Of a DNA stretch of 64,000 bases, positions 19,986-29,039 are shown piece by piece. Positions within the stretch are counted from its first letter, which is position 1, and each line of letters begins with the position of its first letter. The notes beneath the pieces are model-generated. The model saw only the letters and a list, made by a program, of their open reading frames with translations. It ran no database searches and was not told where the DNA came from. Origin of the DNA: CAVUPF01 sp963803755 (lineage in GTDB: Bacteria; Actinomycetota; Thermoleophilia; Solirubrobacterales; 70-9); NCBI GenBank assembly GCA_963803755.1, contig CAWDNP010000005.1, positions 124,001 to 188,000 of the forward strand. The letters are read 5' to 3'. The translations under genes and the position numbers were made by a program.

Positions 19986-20118
19986 AGTTCCCGGCGAAGC
20001 CGAGCTCGGGCACGGTTACGCGTTCATTAGCACTGTTGCCCCAATGAACCAGTCACGGCGTGGATCGGAAGGCCTGCCCCTGATGACTCATTCCCCATGC
20101 CAGCACGGAATGCGGGGA

Positions 20119-20189
20119 TGGAGCTAGTCGGGTATTGGGCGAACCGCGCCCGCATGCTTGTCTTGGGCGAGAATTTCGCCACCTGAGGC
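20119..20189 (+). repeat. 71-base direct repeat, left copy
   Basis: Aligns without gaps to 20,772-20,842 at 55 of 71 positions by my count. Both copies start tggagctag, as does the tRNA-Ala 3' end, and both end ctgaggc. The pair brackets the second OsmC-family gene: this copy lies 20 bases beyond its stop. Confidence 0.6.
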
Positions 20190-20209
20190 TCCGTCGACGA
20201 GTTCGAGCT

Positions 20210-20719
20210 TCATGACTCCCTGGCGACAGTGGCCGACAGCTCCGGGGGGTTGGCGAGGCTTTGAAACACGACGCAATAGCGCTCGGTCAGCTTCAGGAGG
20301 GTGTCCAGATCGTCTTGGCTTGCGTCGGTTTCGAGGTCGAAGCTGAGGCGGATCGCGCGGAAGCCAACCGGCGCGGCGCGGTCGACCGCCATCGTGCCGC
20401 GGAAGTCGAGATCGCCCTCTGCGCGCACCTGGCCCGCCTCGACTGGGATGCCAAGTGAGGTGGCTACGGCCCGCAGCGTCACGCCGGCGCAGGCGACCAG
20501 CGCCTCAAGCAGCATGTCTCCCGAGCAGAGCAGCGAGCCATCACCGCCGGAGGCCGGATGCAGCCCAGCCTCGGCCAGAGAGTGCCCGGTGTTTACCGAG
20601 CAGGAAACGCCTTCACCCAGGTTGCCGCTTGCCGAGAGGGTCACCAGGGCGGCCTCCGGCTCGTCCTCGTAACGCTCCTTCAGCGGCGCCTGGATCGCCC
20701 GCAGCTCATCGCGCTCCAC
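20210..20719 (-). CDS. OsmC-family protein, second subgroup
   Basis: An intact 169-residue protein starting MERDELRAIQAPLKERYEDE. It has the OsmC-like fold markers SLLCSGDMLLEALVACAGVT, with a cysteine in ALVACAGVTL, and LTERYCVVFQSLANPP, the second cysteine region. The GHSLAEAGLHPASGGDG insertion separates it from classical Ohr/OsmC and places it with redox-regulator-like OsmC proteins. It probably reduces peroxides or handles sulfur species in the cytoplasm. It is flanked on both sides by copies of a 71-base repeat, which may mean it was moved or duplicated as a cassette. Confidence 0.87.
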   Translation of the reverse strand: MERDELRAIQAPLKERYEDEPEAALVTLSASGNLGEGVSCSVNTGHSLAEAGLHPASGGDGSLLCSGDMLLEALVACAGVTLRAVATSLGIPVEAGQVRAEGDLDFRGTMAVDRAAPVGFRAIRLSFDLETDASQDDLDTLLKLTERYCVVFQSLANPPELSATVARES

Positions 20720-20771
20720 CCGAGGAGATTAACCGCGCCCGCCGTACCGTCAAATTGCAGGCGCTGTGCGA

Positions 20772-20842
20772 TGGAGCTAGCCGGGATTTGGACGAACCGC
20801 ATCCGAGCGCTTCTCTCCGGCGAGAGCTTCGCCGTCTGAGGC
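20772..20842 (+). repeat. 71-base direct repeat, right copy
   Basis: Partner of 20,119-20,189, ending ttcgcc..ctgaggc. It begins 53 bases upstream of the OsmC-family start, so that gene's promoter is inside or next to it. The first nine bases, tggagctag, are shared with the tRNA-Ala 3' end. Confidence 0.6.
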
Positions 20843-21012
20843 ACGTTCGCGGTTTTACGTTCGGCCCGACAAATACCCTGGGGGAGCCAGAGTCGCCTCC
20901 CGATGGATGCAGCGGGGGTCTCAGCGGCGGGGGCAGTTTTGGGCCGCGGTGGCAATCAGCGCCCCCCAGCCCGTCAGCGCTAGCCCTGCGGCCTATCACG
21001 GGTTGCTGTCGC

Positions 21013-21519
21013 ATGGGACGCGCGTATAGTCGCCAAGTCGAGCTTGCCGTGCGCCCTTCCCGCCCTCCAAACCGGACCTCCGCGACCCTCCTCATCATCT
21101 GCTTCGCGGTAGCCTTCTCACTGATCGGTGCAACTATCGCGCTCTCTTTCTCGGTGAAAGGGCGCTCCGGCCGCTATACCGGCAAAGCTGGGCCATTCAC
21201 GATCAACTTCGAGGTGACGGCGGGCGGGAAGAGGATCTCGGATCTGGAGACCACCTTTGATCCCGGCCCCCAGTGCAGCGTGCCGGTCGGTGGGATCACG
21301 CACACGCGGTTTCCAGCGCTCACCGTGGACCGGGGCCATTTTCAGGGAAACACGGCCACCGGCAGCGGTTTCACAGCAACCCACTATGCGATCAAGGGTG
21401 CGTTCACTTCGGCCACCCAGGCGAGCGGCACCGTCAGCGGCCGCTTCCGGACCTTGCACAATGCTCTGCCGCCCTGTCATTCCGCAGTGCGCTTCGCGGC
21501 GATGCGGATCGCCAAGTAG
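21013..21519 (+). CDS. Membrane-anchored protein of unknown function
   Basis: From the ATG at 21013 the product has a basic N-terminus (MGRAYSRQVELAVRPSRPPN), a hydrophobic segment ATLLIICFAVAFSLIGATIA, and an extracytoplasmic part with KGRSGRYTGKAGPFTINFEV. Two or three cysteines (DPGPQCSVPVG, LPPCHSAV) could pair. The Gly/Thr-rich beta-strand pattern (GRYTGK, GFTATHYAIKGAF, ASGTVSGRFRT) is like that of small secreted proteins common in this bacterial group that I cannot assign a function. A longer upstream frame from 20455 is antisense to the OsmC gene and should be ignored. Confidence 0.6.
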   Translation: MGRAYSRQVELAVRPSRPPNRTSATLLIICFAVAFSLIGATIALSFSVKGRSGRYTGKAGPFTINFEVTAGGKRISDLETTFDPGPQCSVPVGGITHTRFPALTVDRGHFQGNTATGSGFTATHYAIKGAFTSATQASGTVSGRFRTLHNALPPCHSAVRFAAMRIAK

Positions 21520-21683
21520 CTCGACGCGGGGCCCCGCTTATGGGCTTCACCACTTGAGAGGCGTCATCGACGTCGGGTGACATTCCCGAACACTTGCCTG
21601 CACTAGCAGTCCCTCTTCTGTCGTCACTTTCGTTTCCTGCAGTAGCAGGTAAACAGCTCGCTCAGGGCTGAGGGGTCTAGCCA

Positions 21684-22358
21684 TTGTCGATAGCGAAAAT
21701 GGACTTCGTCACGCTCTTCGTCGCAAGAAGACGATCATCAGAGCGCAAGCCGGCCGCAACGAAGACCAGGCGACGGCCACGCCGCAGGACCTCTCCAGTT
21801 GCGTTTTGCTGCACTTCGGCTTCGCCGCTCAAGGCAGGAGAGCGAGGCCATGTGCGTTCCCATGCGGAGCCGCAGCGATCGCTCGTCCTGAAGCCACCGG
21901 AACATTCGAAGCTGGGTGCGATTGGTGCGTGTGCGGCTTCCCTGGACGCTTCGGCTCGGATTGATACTCGTGTGCTGGGCAGTTCAGTAGTGGAGCTAAG
22001 CGGAGCACTTTATGAACCAGCTCTTTTAGAGAAGCTGAACCGGCTAAATGGCTTACGAAAGCGGTTATTGGCTGAAACAGCTGAGGCTTCCTGCTCCCAT
22101 AGACAGCTGCCTTTACGCAGCGGGACTATCAAGAAGACGGCTATTCAGGTTCTGGAGCTGTCGCCAGAGCCAATGCGGGCTTGTGATGTGCATGTAGCTA
22201 TAGAGCGCATTCTCAGCATGGCAGTGTCTAGGCACTCCGTCAATAGCTGCCTATTCAAAGGATCAAAGGGCGAGGATGCCTGTTTCGTACAAGTCGGGCA
22301 TGGGCGGTATCGGCTGCCGAACGCCGAAAGCGACCATCGGGGTGGCACAGACCAATAG
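21684..22358 (+). CDS. Protein with C-terminal winged-helix (HARE-HTH-like) domain
   Basis: The last 70 residues, KKTAIQVLELSPEPMRACDV, then HVAIERILSMAVSRHSVNSC and VQVGHGRYRLP, have the layout of a winged helix of the HARE-HTH/restriction-associated type: helix, short helix, recognition helix, then a beta wing ending in GRYRL. The N-terminal two thirds are basic and low-complexity, with the segment YEPALLEKLNRLNGLRKRLL forming a likely helix. The real start may be later than the ATG at 21684. Base composition drops here compared with the genes to the left, consistent with imported DNA. DNA binding is inferred from the domain only. Confidence 0.5.
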   Translation: MSIAKMDFVTLFVARRRSSERKPAATKTRRRPRRRTSPVAFCCTSASPLKAGERGHVRSHAEPQRSLVLKPPEHSKLGAIGACAASLDASARIDTRVLGSSVVELSGALYEPALLEKLNRLNGLRKRLLAETAEASCSHRQLPLRSGTIKKTAIQVLELSPEPMRACDVHVAIERILSMAVSRHSVNSCLFKGSKGEDACFVQVGHGRYRLPNAESDHRGGTDQ

Positions 22359-22449
22359 ACTTCATGTAGGAGGCAGAAAACGCTGCGGCGTCTGCGTGAA
22401 CAGACTGTGGGAGGTTCGGGCACTCCCACGGTTGCTGCAAATCCGCTAG

Positions 22450-23001
22450 CTATGCTTCCAGCGTATGCGGGCGGTGACCGCTATTTTTGGCCGCCTTCAA
22501 TGCGTGCTCAAGCGTTGCCATTGCATCAAGTACCTCACCCGTTGTTGAGCGGATGTCGGTAGAGGTCAAGAAAGGAGCTAGCAAGAGCGCACGAGAGACA
22601 CGGCCAACCGTAGGTATACGCACGATGTTACCGTCCGCAATCTCTGCCCAAAGGAATTCTGTCCTGGATGTGCGCTTTTTCTTCCATTGAAAACCTTGGA
22701 TCTGGGACCACGAAACGCAGACCTTCTTATAGGAATACCGAAGCGTGAGACCATCTTGGTCGAGCGCAAAGCCCATCCTTCGCGCAAACCACCAATCGCA
22801 GATTGCAATCACCACAATAAAGATAGCGATCGTTCTGAGTACTTTCTCAGTGCTCTCACCACCCAGAATAACTACCACTGCATGAGCATAGAGAATTCCG
22901 AGAACGATGGCCATACCGCAACGGGCAACTCGCCGCCAATGCAGCCCTTGATAAGTCCCATAGGTAAGTCCACTAGTCCCTTCAGGGGGTTTATTCTGCA
23001 T
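22450..23001 (-). CDS. Two-helix membrane protein with bacterial PH domain; possible immunity partner of the RHS protein
   Basis: A 183-residue protein with two adjacent membrane helices (CGMAIVLGILYAHAVVVILG and VLRTIAIFIVVIAICDWWFA), then a PH-like beta barrel: GFALDQDGLTLRYSYKKVCV, SWSQIQGFQWKKK, and a closing helix VLDAMATLEHALKAAK. Its start lies 11 bases inside the 3' end of the RHS gene, so translation is coupled. In polymorphic toxin loci the gene directly after the toxin is usually its immunity protein. This position is the only evidence for that role. A similar two-helix PH protein occurs at 61,972. Confidence 0.65.
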   Translation of the reverse strand: MQNKPPEGTSGLTYGTYQGLHWRRVARCGMAIVLGILYAHAVVVILGGESTEKVLRTIAIFIVVIAICDWWFARRMGFALDQDGLTLRYSYKKVCVSWSQIQGFQWKKKRTSRTEFLWAEIADGNIVRIPTVGRVSRALLLAPFLTSTDIRSTTGEVLDAMATLEHALKAAKNSGHRPHTLEA

Positions 23002-26000
23002 GTGCTAAGTGCCTGGCAATATCGAGGGCTCCCTGTGCCAAAGCTGGTCCTCCTCGGAGGAGCGCCTTGCCAAAACCAGGTGCATCCCCAGCCATCTCAA
23101 GGCTCTTCAGCCCCAGGCCACCGAAACCCAGCAGCACCGTATTAATGCCCTCCTCTGCGAGAAGATGAGGTAAGTTGCAGAACTGAGTGTTGAAACCTTC
23201 TGCAAGAACGCTCGCCGTACTATCGCCAAAGGCGAAGTAGAGAGCAGGTGTACAGCCAGCGTCTAGACCAGGGGTCGCACATATTACTCCTGCGGCGATG
23301 TCAACCACCGCGGGTTGGGTCAGGGTACCCGGCAAATCTATGCCTGTAGCTCGGTTAAGTGCCTCAGCTCCCTGGTAGGCGCAATTTTCCGAGGAGAAAG
23401 GGTTGATGCTTTCAACGATTTCTTCTCCTGATTCAACCCCACAGTATCCACTCGGATCTACCTTGCCAACGGGATTCTCTAGCGCATAGCCATACGGCTC
23501 CCGCGTCACCGGAGTAATCGGGTCTCGTGTCAGGAACTGTCCCGTCGTCGGGTCGTAGTACCTAGCTCGTAGATATTGCAGCCCGGTGTCGGCATCTGTG
23601 TACTGCCCCCCATAGCCTAGGGGAGTCTTCTGGGTACCCGTGCTCCCTTCTAGGGCTCCAAATGGACCGTAGCTAAACGTTGCTATTGCTTCGCCACTAG
23701 CGTTTGTCAGCATCCTCGTGCTGCCAAGTTGGTCGTGGTGGTAATAGGTCGGCGCTTCTGCGGAGGAGATTTGCTCGGCTGGCAAGCCACCAGGGCCGTA
23801 GATGTAGCTGTTCGTGCCGTCGTTGAGCATCAGCGGAAGGCCACCCGTCGTGTCCCAAGTGAGGTACCTGGTAGTCCCTGAGATGATCTGCGAGGTCCGC
23901 GTGCCGGTTCCATTGTAGGCATAGCTATCGTTGATTTCTGAAGTTTCGCCTTCTTTTGGCCGTTTGACCGAGGTCAGGTAACCGGCCTGGTTATAGCCGT
24001 AGGTGGTGGCCGGGCCAACCGACGGCGTCATCTTAGTGCGCTCGCCCATTTCATCGTAGGTGTAGGTGGCGTTGGTGCCTTTTTCAAGCTCGTCGGCTTT
24101 GTCGTAGGTGTTCGTCGTGCCGGGTGCTTTGGTCAGATTGTTTGCTGCGTCGTATTCGTAGCTGGCAGTGCCAGCTTTGGTTAGGCGATTATTTTCATCG
24201 TAGGTGTAGCTTGTTTTTTCGGCACCGGGGAGACCTTTACTTGTGGTTGTTTCAATCAGGCCAGCTTTATTACGAGCGTAAACGAGTGATGCAAGCGGCG
24301 TTTCGCCCTTCGCCATCTTCGCTTCGGTCATTAGGTCGGCATGGCTGTATGCGTAGGTATCGACGTTGCTTGTCGCTGACGGGAAGGTGATTTTGTTGAG
24401 CTGAGAGTCTCGGTTGTAGGCGAATTTGGTGGTGTGTTCGAGCCAATCCATGACGCTCTTCAGCCGACCCGCGTTGTCGAATTCCTGGACCACGCTCTTG
24501 CCGTTGGGGTAGGTGATCTTGGTCTGCTGATTGCCGAGGTTGTATTCGTAACCCACGGTGTCACCGTGGCCATCCTTGCTTTCCGTCAGGCGGTCGAGCT
24601 GGTCAAAGGTGAAGGTCGATTCGCCAGTGCCGTCACTCATATGCGTGAGATCGCCGTCGGCGTTATATTCATATTTCACGTTATGTGTGCCCGATTCCGA
24701 GTAGCTGACTTCTTTGAGTCTGTTTGCTGGGTCATAGACACAGGTAGTTTCGCGTTTTGCCGGGTCAATCAGCTTCGTAAGGTTCCCGGCGGCGTCGTAT
24801 TCCTCCTTTGTAACCCGACCTAGCGGATCTTTGATTTCAGTGGGCTCCTCCAAGAGGTTGCGGACGTAGGTCGTAGTGTGTTTATTGCCATCAGTCTGGC
24901 TTTTGATCTGCCCGGCGCCATCGTATTCAGTTTCCATGACGTTGCCATTGGGCTTTTCGACCTTGGTCAGCTCGTTGTCGGCGTCGTAGGTATATTTTGT
25001 TTTGTGGGTGTTGGGATCGGTGATCGTTTCAAGGTTTCCATCGGCGTCGTAGGTGTATTTCGTTTCGTGGCCCAGTGGGTCAGTAACCTTGAGCAGCTGA
25101 CCTTGTGCATTACGTTCGAACGAAGTCGTGTATTCAGTCGGTTTGGCGCCCGTTTCATTTCCACGGGGACTGACCATCGAGGTCACCTGGGAGTCTTCGT
25201 TGTAGGCCCAGGTGCGCTTATCGCTTTCTGGATCAATTTCCGCTGTGCGGTCGCCCGCGCTGTCGTATTCAAATTTCCAGGTCTTACTGAGTGGGTTGGT
25301 CATGCTTTCGACCTGACCGTGTGAGTTGTAGGTAAAGTTCGTCGTCTGCGTCGTTTTACCGGGCGCGGGCCGAGAGATAGTTTCAGGGTCGCCGTGGCTG
25401 TTTCGGGTGATCGTCGTTTTCTCGCCACCTGGTGTCGTTTCCGTTTCTACGTCATGGGTTTCGTCGTAGGTCCATTTCGTTTCATCTTCATCGGCATTGG
25501 TCATGCTGGTGCGATCACCGTGGGAGTCGTAGGTGTAGGTGGTCTTGTGGCCATTCCCGTCGGTTTCGCTGAGAACTCGGCCTTCGCTGTTGTAGGTGAA
25601 CGCTTCTGTGGTAGCTACAGGTGTCCCATAGCCGCGAGTGATTGAGTAGGGCTCGTTGTTGCTGGTGAATAACTCCAGCGTGACAGCACCAGTCGCTTTG
25701 TTCGTGACCTTGGTCTGGAACGGCGCATATTCAAAGGTCGTCGTGCGTTCGGCTGGATCGGTCTGGGATATGACCCGGTTTGAGCTGTCGTATTCGTTGG
25801 TTGTTTTGCCGCCGCGGCCATTGGTCATCGTCGTCATGCGGTGCGAGCCGTCGTATTTGAACTTCCAGCTCGGTTCGGTTTCGCCTGGCATCGTGACGCT
25901 CGTAAGGTTTTTACCTTCATAGGCGTATTTAACGACGTGGCCCATCGGGTCTTTGGCGCTTTCAACCAAGCCTTCGCCGTTGTAGGTCAGCGTGATTTTG

Positions 26001-28021
26001 CGACCCGCCGGGTCGGTGATCGTTTCCAGCTGGCCCGATTTGTTGTAGGCGAGCGTCGTTTCGTTGCCGTTGCGGTCGGTCACCTTTTCGAGCTTGCCAG
26101 CGCCTGAGAACTGATACTTAGTCTGTTCGGACAGGGTTAGCGTGTAGCCGGCTTCGGAGGTTCCGCTCAGCGTGTCCTGGCTCCAGACCGGAGGCGTGAA
26201 GGTGCCTTTGCCGCTTTCAGTGAAGGGCACTGTGCTGCCGTCGCCCTGGACCGCCGTGATCTTTTTGCCGCTTTCTTCAGACACCAGGTGGTCGCTGAAG
26301 GAGTTGGTCCAGCCGTAGCCGAAGGCGCCAGGTGAGCTGGCGGTAGCTGCACTCTCGGCACTGTAGGTCCGGGTCAAGTCTAACCCTACGCCCCGACCTC
26401 CGATTTCAATGTCGGTCTGGGTCTCAGAGAAGTCGCCAGTTGCGCAGTTGACGGGATCACCGCCTTTGCAGCCCTTGCTGAATTCGTCGGTGTGTTCCTT
26501 CGTGATCGGGTGTTCAATGTCGAGTGTGCCCGATTCTTCCTTCAGAGTTTCGTAATTTTCAAGGGGAACGCTGACTGAGGTCGTCCCAGTTCCCGCGGTC
26601 TTTCTAAACGTTCCCTTGTTGATGATCGTCGAGCCGCCAGCCCCTGCGTTGATTTGTTTCAACCTTTCCGACGATGCTTCCGAGTTGGCATTGAACGTGC
26701 CCTTGTTTTCAAGCACCGCGCCTTCGGACATCTCTAAAAACCCAGACGTAAAAGTGGCTTTGCCTTCGTTGACCAGCTTGCGCCCTTCTAAGTACACGGC
26801 TACACTCCCGCCGCCGTTTGTGATCGTTGCTGTCGCACCTGGCAGGATCACTGTCGAGCCCGACCCAGACATCGTGCTTTCTGCTTCCCAGTTGAACGTG
26901 CCGGATATTTCCAGCGTGCCCGAACCAATAAGGTGGTCGGAGAAGTTCTGGGTCAGGGACTTGACTGTCATTGAGCCGCCCTGGACGTTTAAGGTTCCCG
27001 AGGAAACTTCGAGTTCTGCGGCCGTGCCGGTCACGCCTTCAACGTCTAAAGTGCTCGCTTGGTCCTTGATTCGGCCCGAGAGACTGCCGCTGTTCAGCGA
27101 GAAAGTGCTCCCGTCGAAATAGACCTTTGCTCCTTCGGAGGCTTCCCAGTGGTTTGAGCCACTTGACGAGCCGCCGCCTGTGAATTCCAGTGTACCTTTT
27201 TCGGCATCAACAACTCCCTTGTTTTCGACCTTGGCCGTGACTTCGGTTGTCCCGGTCCCCGAAGCCTTTCGGAACGTCCCTGTGTTGATAACTGATGTTT
27301 TGGTGCCTTCGGCCTTGATTGCATGCGATGTTTCGGAGTTGGCATTGAACGTTCCCGTGTTTTCGATCACGGTGGTTTCAGACTCTTCAATGCGCCCGGA
27401 CGTGAGGGTGAATTTGCCCTCATTGATCAGCTTGCGGCCTTCTCGCAAGCTTACGGCCGCCCCGGTCACCATAGTTGCTGAGGCTGTTGCGCCCGGCAAG
27501 ATCACCGTCGAGCCGGACCCAGACATCGTGCTTTCCGCTTCAAGGTTGAGGGTGCCGGAAATGTCCACGGTGCCAGGGCCGATCAGCCAACCGGAGTTAT
27601 GCACGGTCAGGGTGTTGATGCTAGAGGTTTCCAGCGAATTCGCCAGGTTCAGTACGTAGCTTGAGATCACCAGACTGCCTTCGTCTTGCAAGCTCCCGGC
27701 GGTACCTTCCGCTTCGTTGACATTCACCGTCTTCCCAGAGCCGATACATGCGACTTCTGTGGAGGTCGGTGCGTGCCCTGCGGACCAGTCGGCTGCGGTC
27801 TTCCAAGAGCCTTCGGCGGGTCCGGTCCAGGTATCGGTACATTCGGCGGCCAAGGCGACAGCGGGAAGGGTCAGAGTGGCTAGGAGCAGGGCCATGAGCA
27901 TCGCCAGGGTTAGCTTCAACGACCTGGGCGCCAGGAGTAATTTCTGCCAGGCTCTCTTCCCGCTTGCACCGGCGCGTTTCTGAATCGCCATCAGCGCTCC
28001 TGCCGACCGTCTCCCGCTCAT
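22991..28021 (-). CDS. Large secreted RHS/YD-repeat protein
   Basis: The ATG at 28019-28021, with AAGGGG upstream, gives 1676 residues; the open frame extends further but that part overlaps the regulator gene. A signal peptide (LTLAMLMALLLATLTLPAVA, cleavage near ALAA) is followed by about 450 residues of two imperfect beta-rich modules (GSGTLEISGTFNWEAESTMS, VENKGVVDAEKGTLEFTGG). Next comes a DUF6531-like start (GDPVNCATGDFSETQTDIEI), then many YD repeats (GNLTKLIDPAKRETT), and the RHS core ending FLTRDPITPVTREPYGYALE and DPSGYCG. The last 150 residues are a variable C-terminus of unknown fold, with a cysteine-rich hydrophobic stretch. RHS shells often carry a toxic C-terminal domain. Lower GC than the flanks suggests transfer. 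Confidence 0.88.
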   Translation of the reverse strand: MSGRRSAGALMAIQKRAGASGKRAWQKLLLAPRSLKLTLAMLMALLLATLTLPAVALAAECTDTWTGPAEGSWKTAADWSAGHAPTSTEVACIGSGKTVNVNEAEGTAGSLQDEGSLVISSYVLNLANSLETSSINTLTVHNSGWLIGPGTVDISGTLNLEAESTMSGSGSTVILPGATASATMVTGAAVSLREGRKLINEGKFTLTSGRIEESETTVIENTGTFNANSETSHAIKAEGTKTSVINTGTFRKASGTGTTEVTAKVENKGVVDAEKGTLEFTGGGSSSGSNHWEASEGAKVYFDGSTFSLNSGSLSGRIKDQASTLDVEGVTGTAAELEVSSGTLNVQGGSMTVKSLTQNFSDHLIGSGTLEISGTFNWEAESTMSGSGSTVILPGATATITNGGGSVAVYLEGRKLVNEGKATFTSGFLEMSEGAVLENKGTFNANSEASSERLKQINAGAGGSTIINKGTFRKTAGTGTTSVSVPLENYETLKEESGTLDIEHPITKEHTDEFSKGCKGGDPVNCATGDFSETQTDIEIGGRGVGLDLTRTYSAESAATASSPGAFGYGWTNSFSDHLVSEESGKKITAVQGDGSTVPFTESGKGTFTPPVWSQDTLSGTSEAGYTLTLSEQTKYQFSGAGKLEKVTDRNGNETTLAYNKSGQLETITDPAGRKITLTYNGEGLVESAKDPMGHVVKYAYEGKNLTSVTMPGETEPSWKFKYDGSHRMTTMTNGRGGKTTNEYDSSNRVISQTDPAERTTTFEYAPFQTKVTNKATGAVTLELFTSNNEPYSITRGYGTPVATTEAFTYNSEGRVLSETDGNGHKTTYTYDSHGDRTSMTNADEDETKWTYDETHDVETETTPGGEKTTITRNSHGDPETISRPAPGKTTQTTNFTYNSHGQVESMTNPLSKTWKFEYDSAGDRTAEIDPESDKRTWAYNEDSQVTSMVSPRGNETGAKPTEYTTSFERNAQGQLLKVTDPLGHETKYTYDADGNLETITDPNTHKTKYTYDADNELTKVEKPNGNVMETEYDGAGQIKSQTDGNKHTTTYVRNLLEEPTEIKDPLGRVTKEEYDAAGNLTKLIDPAKRETTCVYDPANRLKEVSYSESGTHNVKYEYNADGDLTHMSDGTGESTFTFDQLDRLTESKDGHGDTVGYEYNLGNQQTKITYPNGKSVVQEFDNAGRLKSVMDWLEHTTKFAYNRDSQLNKITFPSATSNVDTYAYSHADLMTEAKMAKGETPLASLVYARNKAGLIETTTSKGLPGAEKTSYTYDENNRLTKAGTASYEYDAANNLTKAPGTTNTYDKADELEKGTNATYTYDEMGERTKMTPSVGPATTYGYNQAGYLTSVKRPKEGETSEINDSYAYNGTGTRTSQIISGTTRYLTWDTTGGLPLMLNDGTNSYIYGPGGLPAEQISSAEAPTYYHHDQLGSTRMLTNASGEAIATFSYGPFGALEGSTGTQKTPLGYGGQYTDADTGLQYLRARYYDPTTGQFLTRDPITPVTREPYGYALENPVGKVDPSGYCGVESGEEIVESINPFSSENCAYQGAEALNRATGIDLPGTLTQPAVVDIAAGVICATPGLDAGCTPALYFAFGDSTASVLAEGFNTQFCNLPHLLAEEGINTVLLGFGGLGLKSLEMAGDAPGFGKALLRGGPALAQGALDIARHLAHAE

Positions 28022-28176
28022 ACCTTCCGCCCCTTCCCAGTTTGGTTCAGCGCTTCCTATCAGGGGCCATTCAGAAAAGCAAGGCTTATTAATCGTGGAT
28101 ATTGTTTGACTACTTGATTGGGTAGACCATTGCCTGTGAGCGGCGGCGATGGTGTATTCGCAGTACCAACTTGGAC

Positions 28177-28758
28177 TTAGCCAGGGGACTCGAAACTGAG
28201 CATCGAGACGGTGGCGCTGATGCCCCGCTTGCGCTTGTTGACCAAGCGCCCGGCGCTTTGCGTCTGAATCTCCATCACCTGATCCAGCGTGTCGGCCAAC
28301 AGCGAAGCCAGATCGTCCCAGCCCTGTTCGTCCACAACAACCGGCGTGCAGCTCAGATGCCGGTCGGAGCGCGAATCGAAGGTGCCCGCCTGGAGCGCTT
28401 TCTTGGCAGCCTCGGTAATCATCTTCATGGCTTCGATGGAGACGCCGTTCTTGATCTCCGGCGATAGCTGCTCCCAATCGGCGTCGGTAAAGAGGGCGCG
28501 GGTCGTGCCCCGGTAGTAGTGCTCGGTGGCCCCGCGCCGCTGCGCGGTATCGACCAGCTCGATGCATTCGTATTTGAGCAGCACCGTGACGTGGTAGCTG
28601 ACCTTGCTGACCGGCACTCTGAGCGCCTTGGCGATTTCGTTCGGGCTGGCGACTCGTTCGTTGAGGATCGACAGCGCCCGTGCCCGCAGGGGGTGGCCCA
28701 GCGCCTTGACCAGGCGCTCGTCAACGGCTTCCTCGGGCCTCTGTTTGGTCTGCATCAC
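28177..28758 (-). CDS. ArsR-type winged-helix regulator
   Basis: A 193-residue protein with an N-terminal winged helix: DERLVKALGHPLRARALSIL, VASPNEIAKALRVPVSKVSY (recognition helix), HVTVLLKYECIELVDTAQRR. The remaining 100 residues are a helical domain (MKMITEAAKKALQAG, LASLLADTLDQVMEIQTQSA), as in a group of HTH_20/ArsR-like proteins frequent in soil actinobacteria. There is no cluster of metal-binding cysteines, so metal sensing is unlikely. It precedes the RHS gene on the same strand with a 155-base gap and may control it; that link is inferred from position only. Confidence 0.8.
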   Translation of the reverse strand: MMQTKQRPEEAVDERLVKALGHPLRARALSILNERVASPNEIAKALRVPVSKVSYHVTVLLKYECIELVDTAQRRGATEHYYRGTTRALFTDADWEQLSPEIKNGVSIEAMKMITEAAKKALQAGTFDSRSDRHLSCTPVVVDEQGWDDLASLLADTLDQVMEIQTQSAGRLVNKRKRGISATVSMLSFESPG

Positions 28759-28964
28759 AGCCCCTTGCCTCCTATTCAGTCGTAGCTATCTGAACGTTCG
28801 AGCTTCTTATCGCCAAAGGCGGACGGACAGGATGCCGCAGTTTTCGTGGGCTTTCCTCCATTAGTTGAATCTTCTTGAGTATTGTCTCCCCCAACTGATG
28901 GGAGCCGGGGTGCCCCCCGCGCCTCAGCGCTCCCACCGAAGTGGATGGAAGGGGGTGAGACAGC

Positions 28965-29024
28965 GTGAAGCTCAACAAGACGGAGCACGTCATTCCGGTC
29001 GTGTCGATCACCAAGCTCGGCTAG
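28965..29024 (+). CDS. Putative 19-residue micropeptide
   Basis: A GTG preceded by GGAAGGGGGTGA at good spacing opens a short frame, MKLNKTEHVIPVVSITKLG, closed by TAG at 29,022. The strong ribosome binding site and the hairpin 15 bases after the stop suggest a small transcription unit rather than a random frame. It has no signal sequence or cysteine. It faces the XRE-type gene at 29.1 kb. A leader peptide, signalling peptide or small-protein role are all possible. No family is known to me. Confidence 0.4.
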   Translation: MKLNKTEHVIPVVSITKLG

Positions 29025-29039
29025 GCCAAATGCGACGGG

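Noticed and set aside
24434..25324. Plus-strand frames with hydrophobic Val/Phe-rich products inside the RHS gene
   Set aside because: They are complements of Lys/Asp/Thr/Tyr-rich YD repeats. No ribosome binding sites or families.
23500..26400. Possible CRISPR-like regular repeats
   Set aside because: The periodicity is that of YD repeats in the RHS coding sequence. Units vary in sequence and are translated throughout.
28022..28567. N-terminal extension of the RHS frame
   Set aside because: It overlaps the ArsR-type gene in another frame, lacks any domain, and a good signal peptide with a ribosome binding site starts at 28,021.
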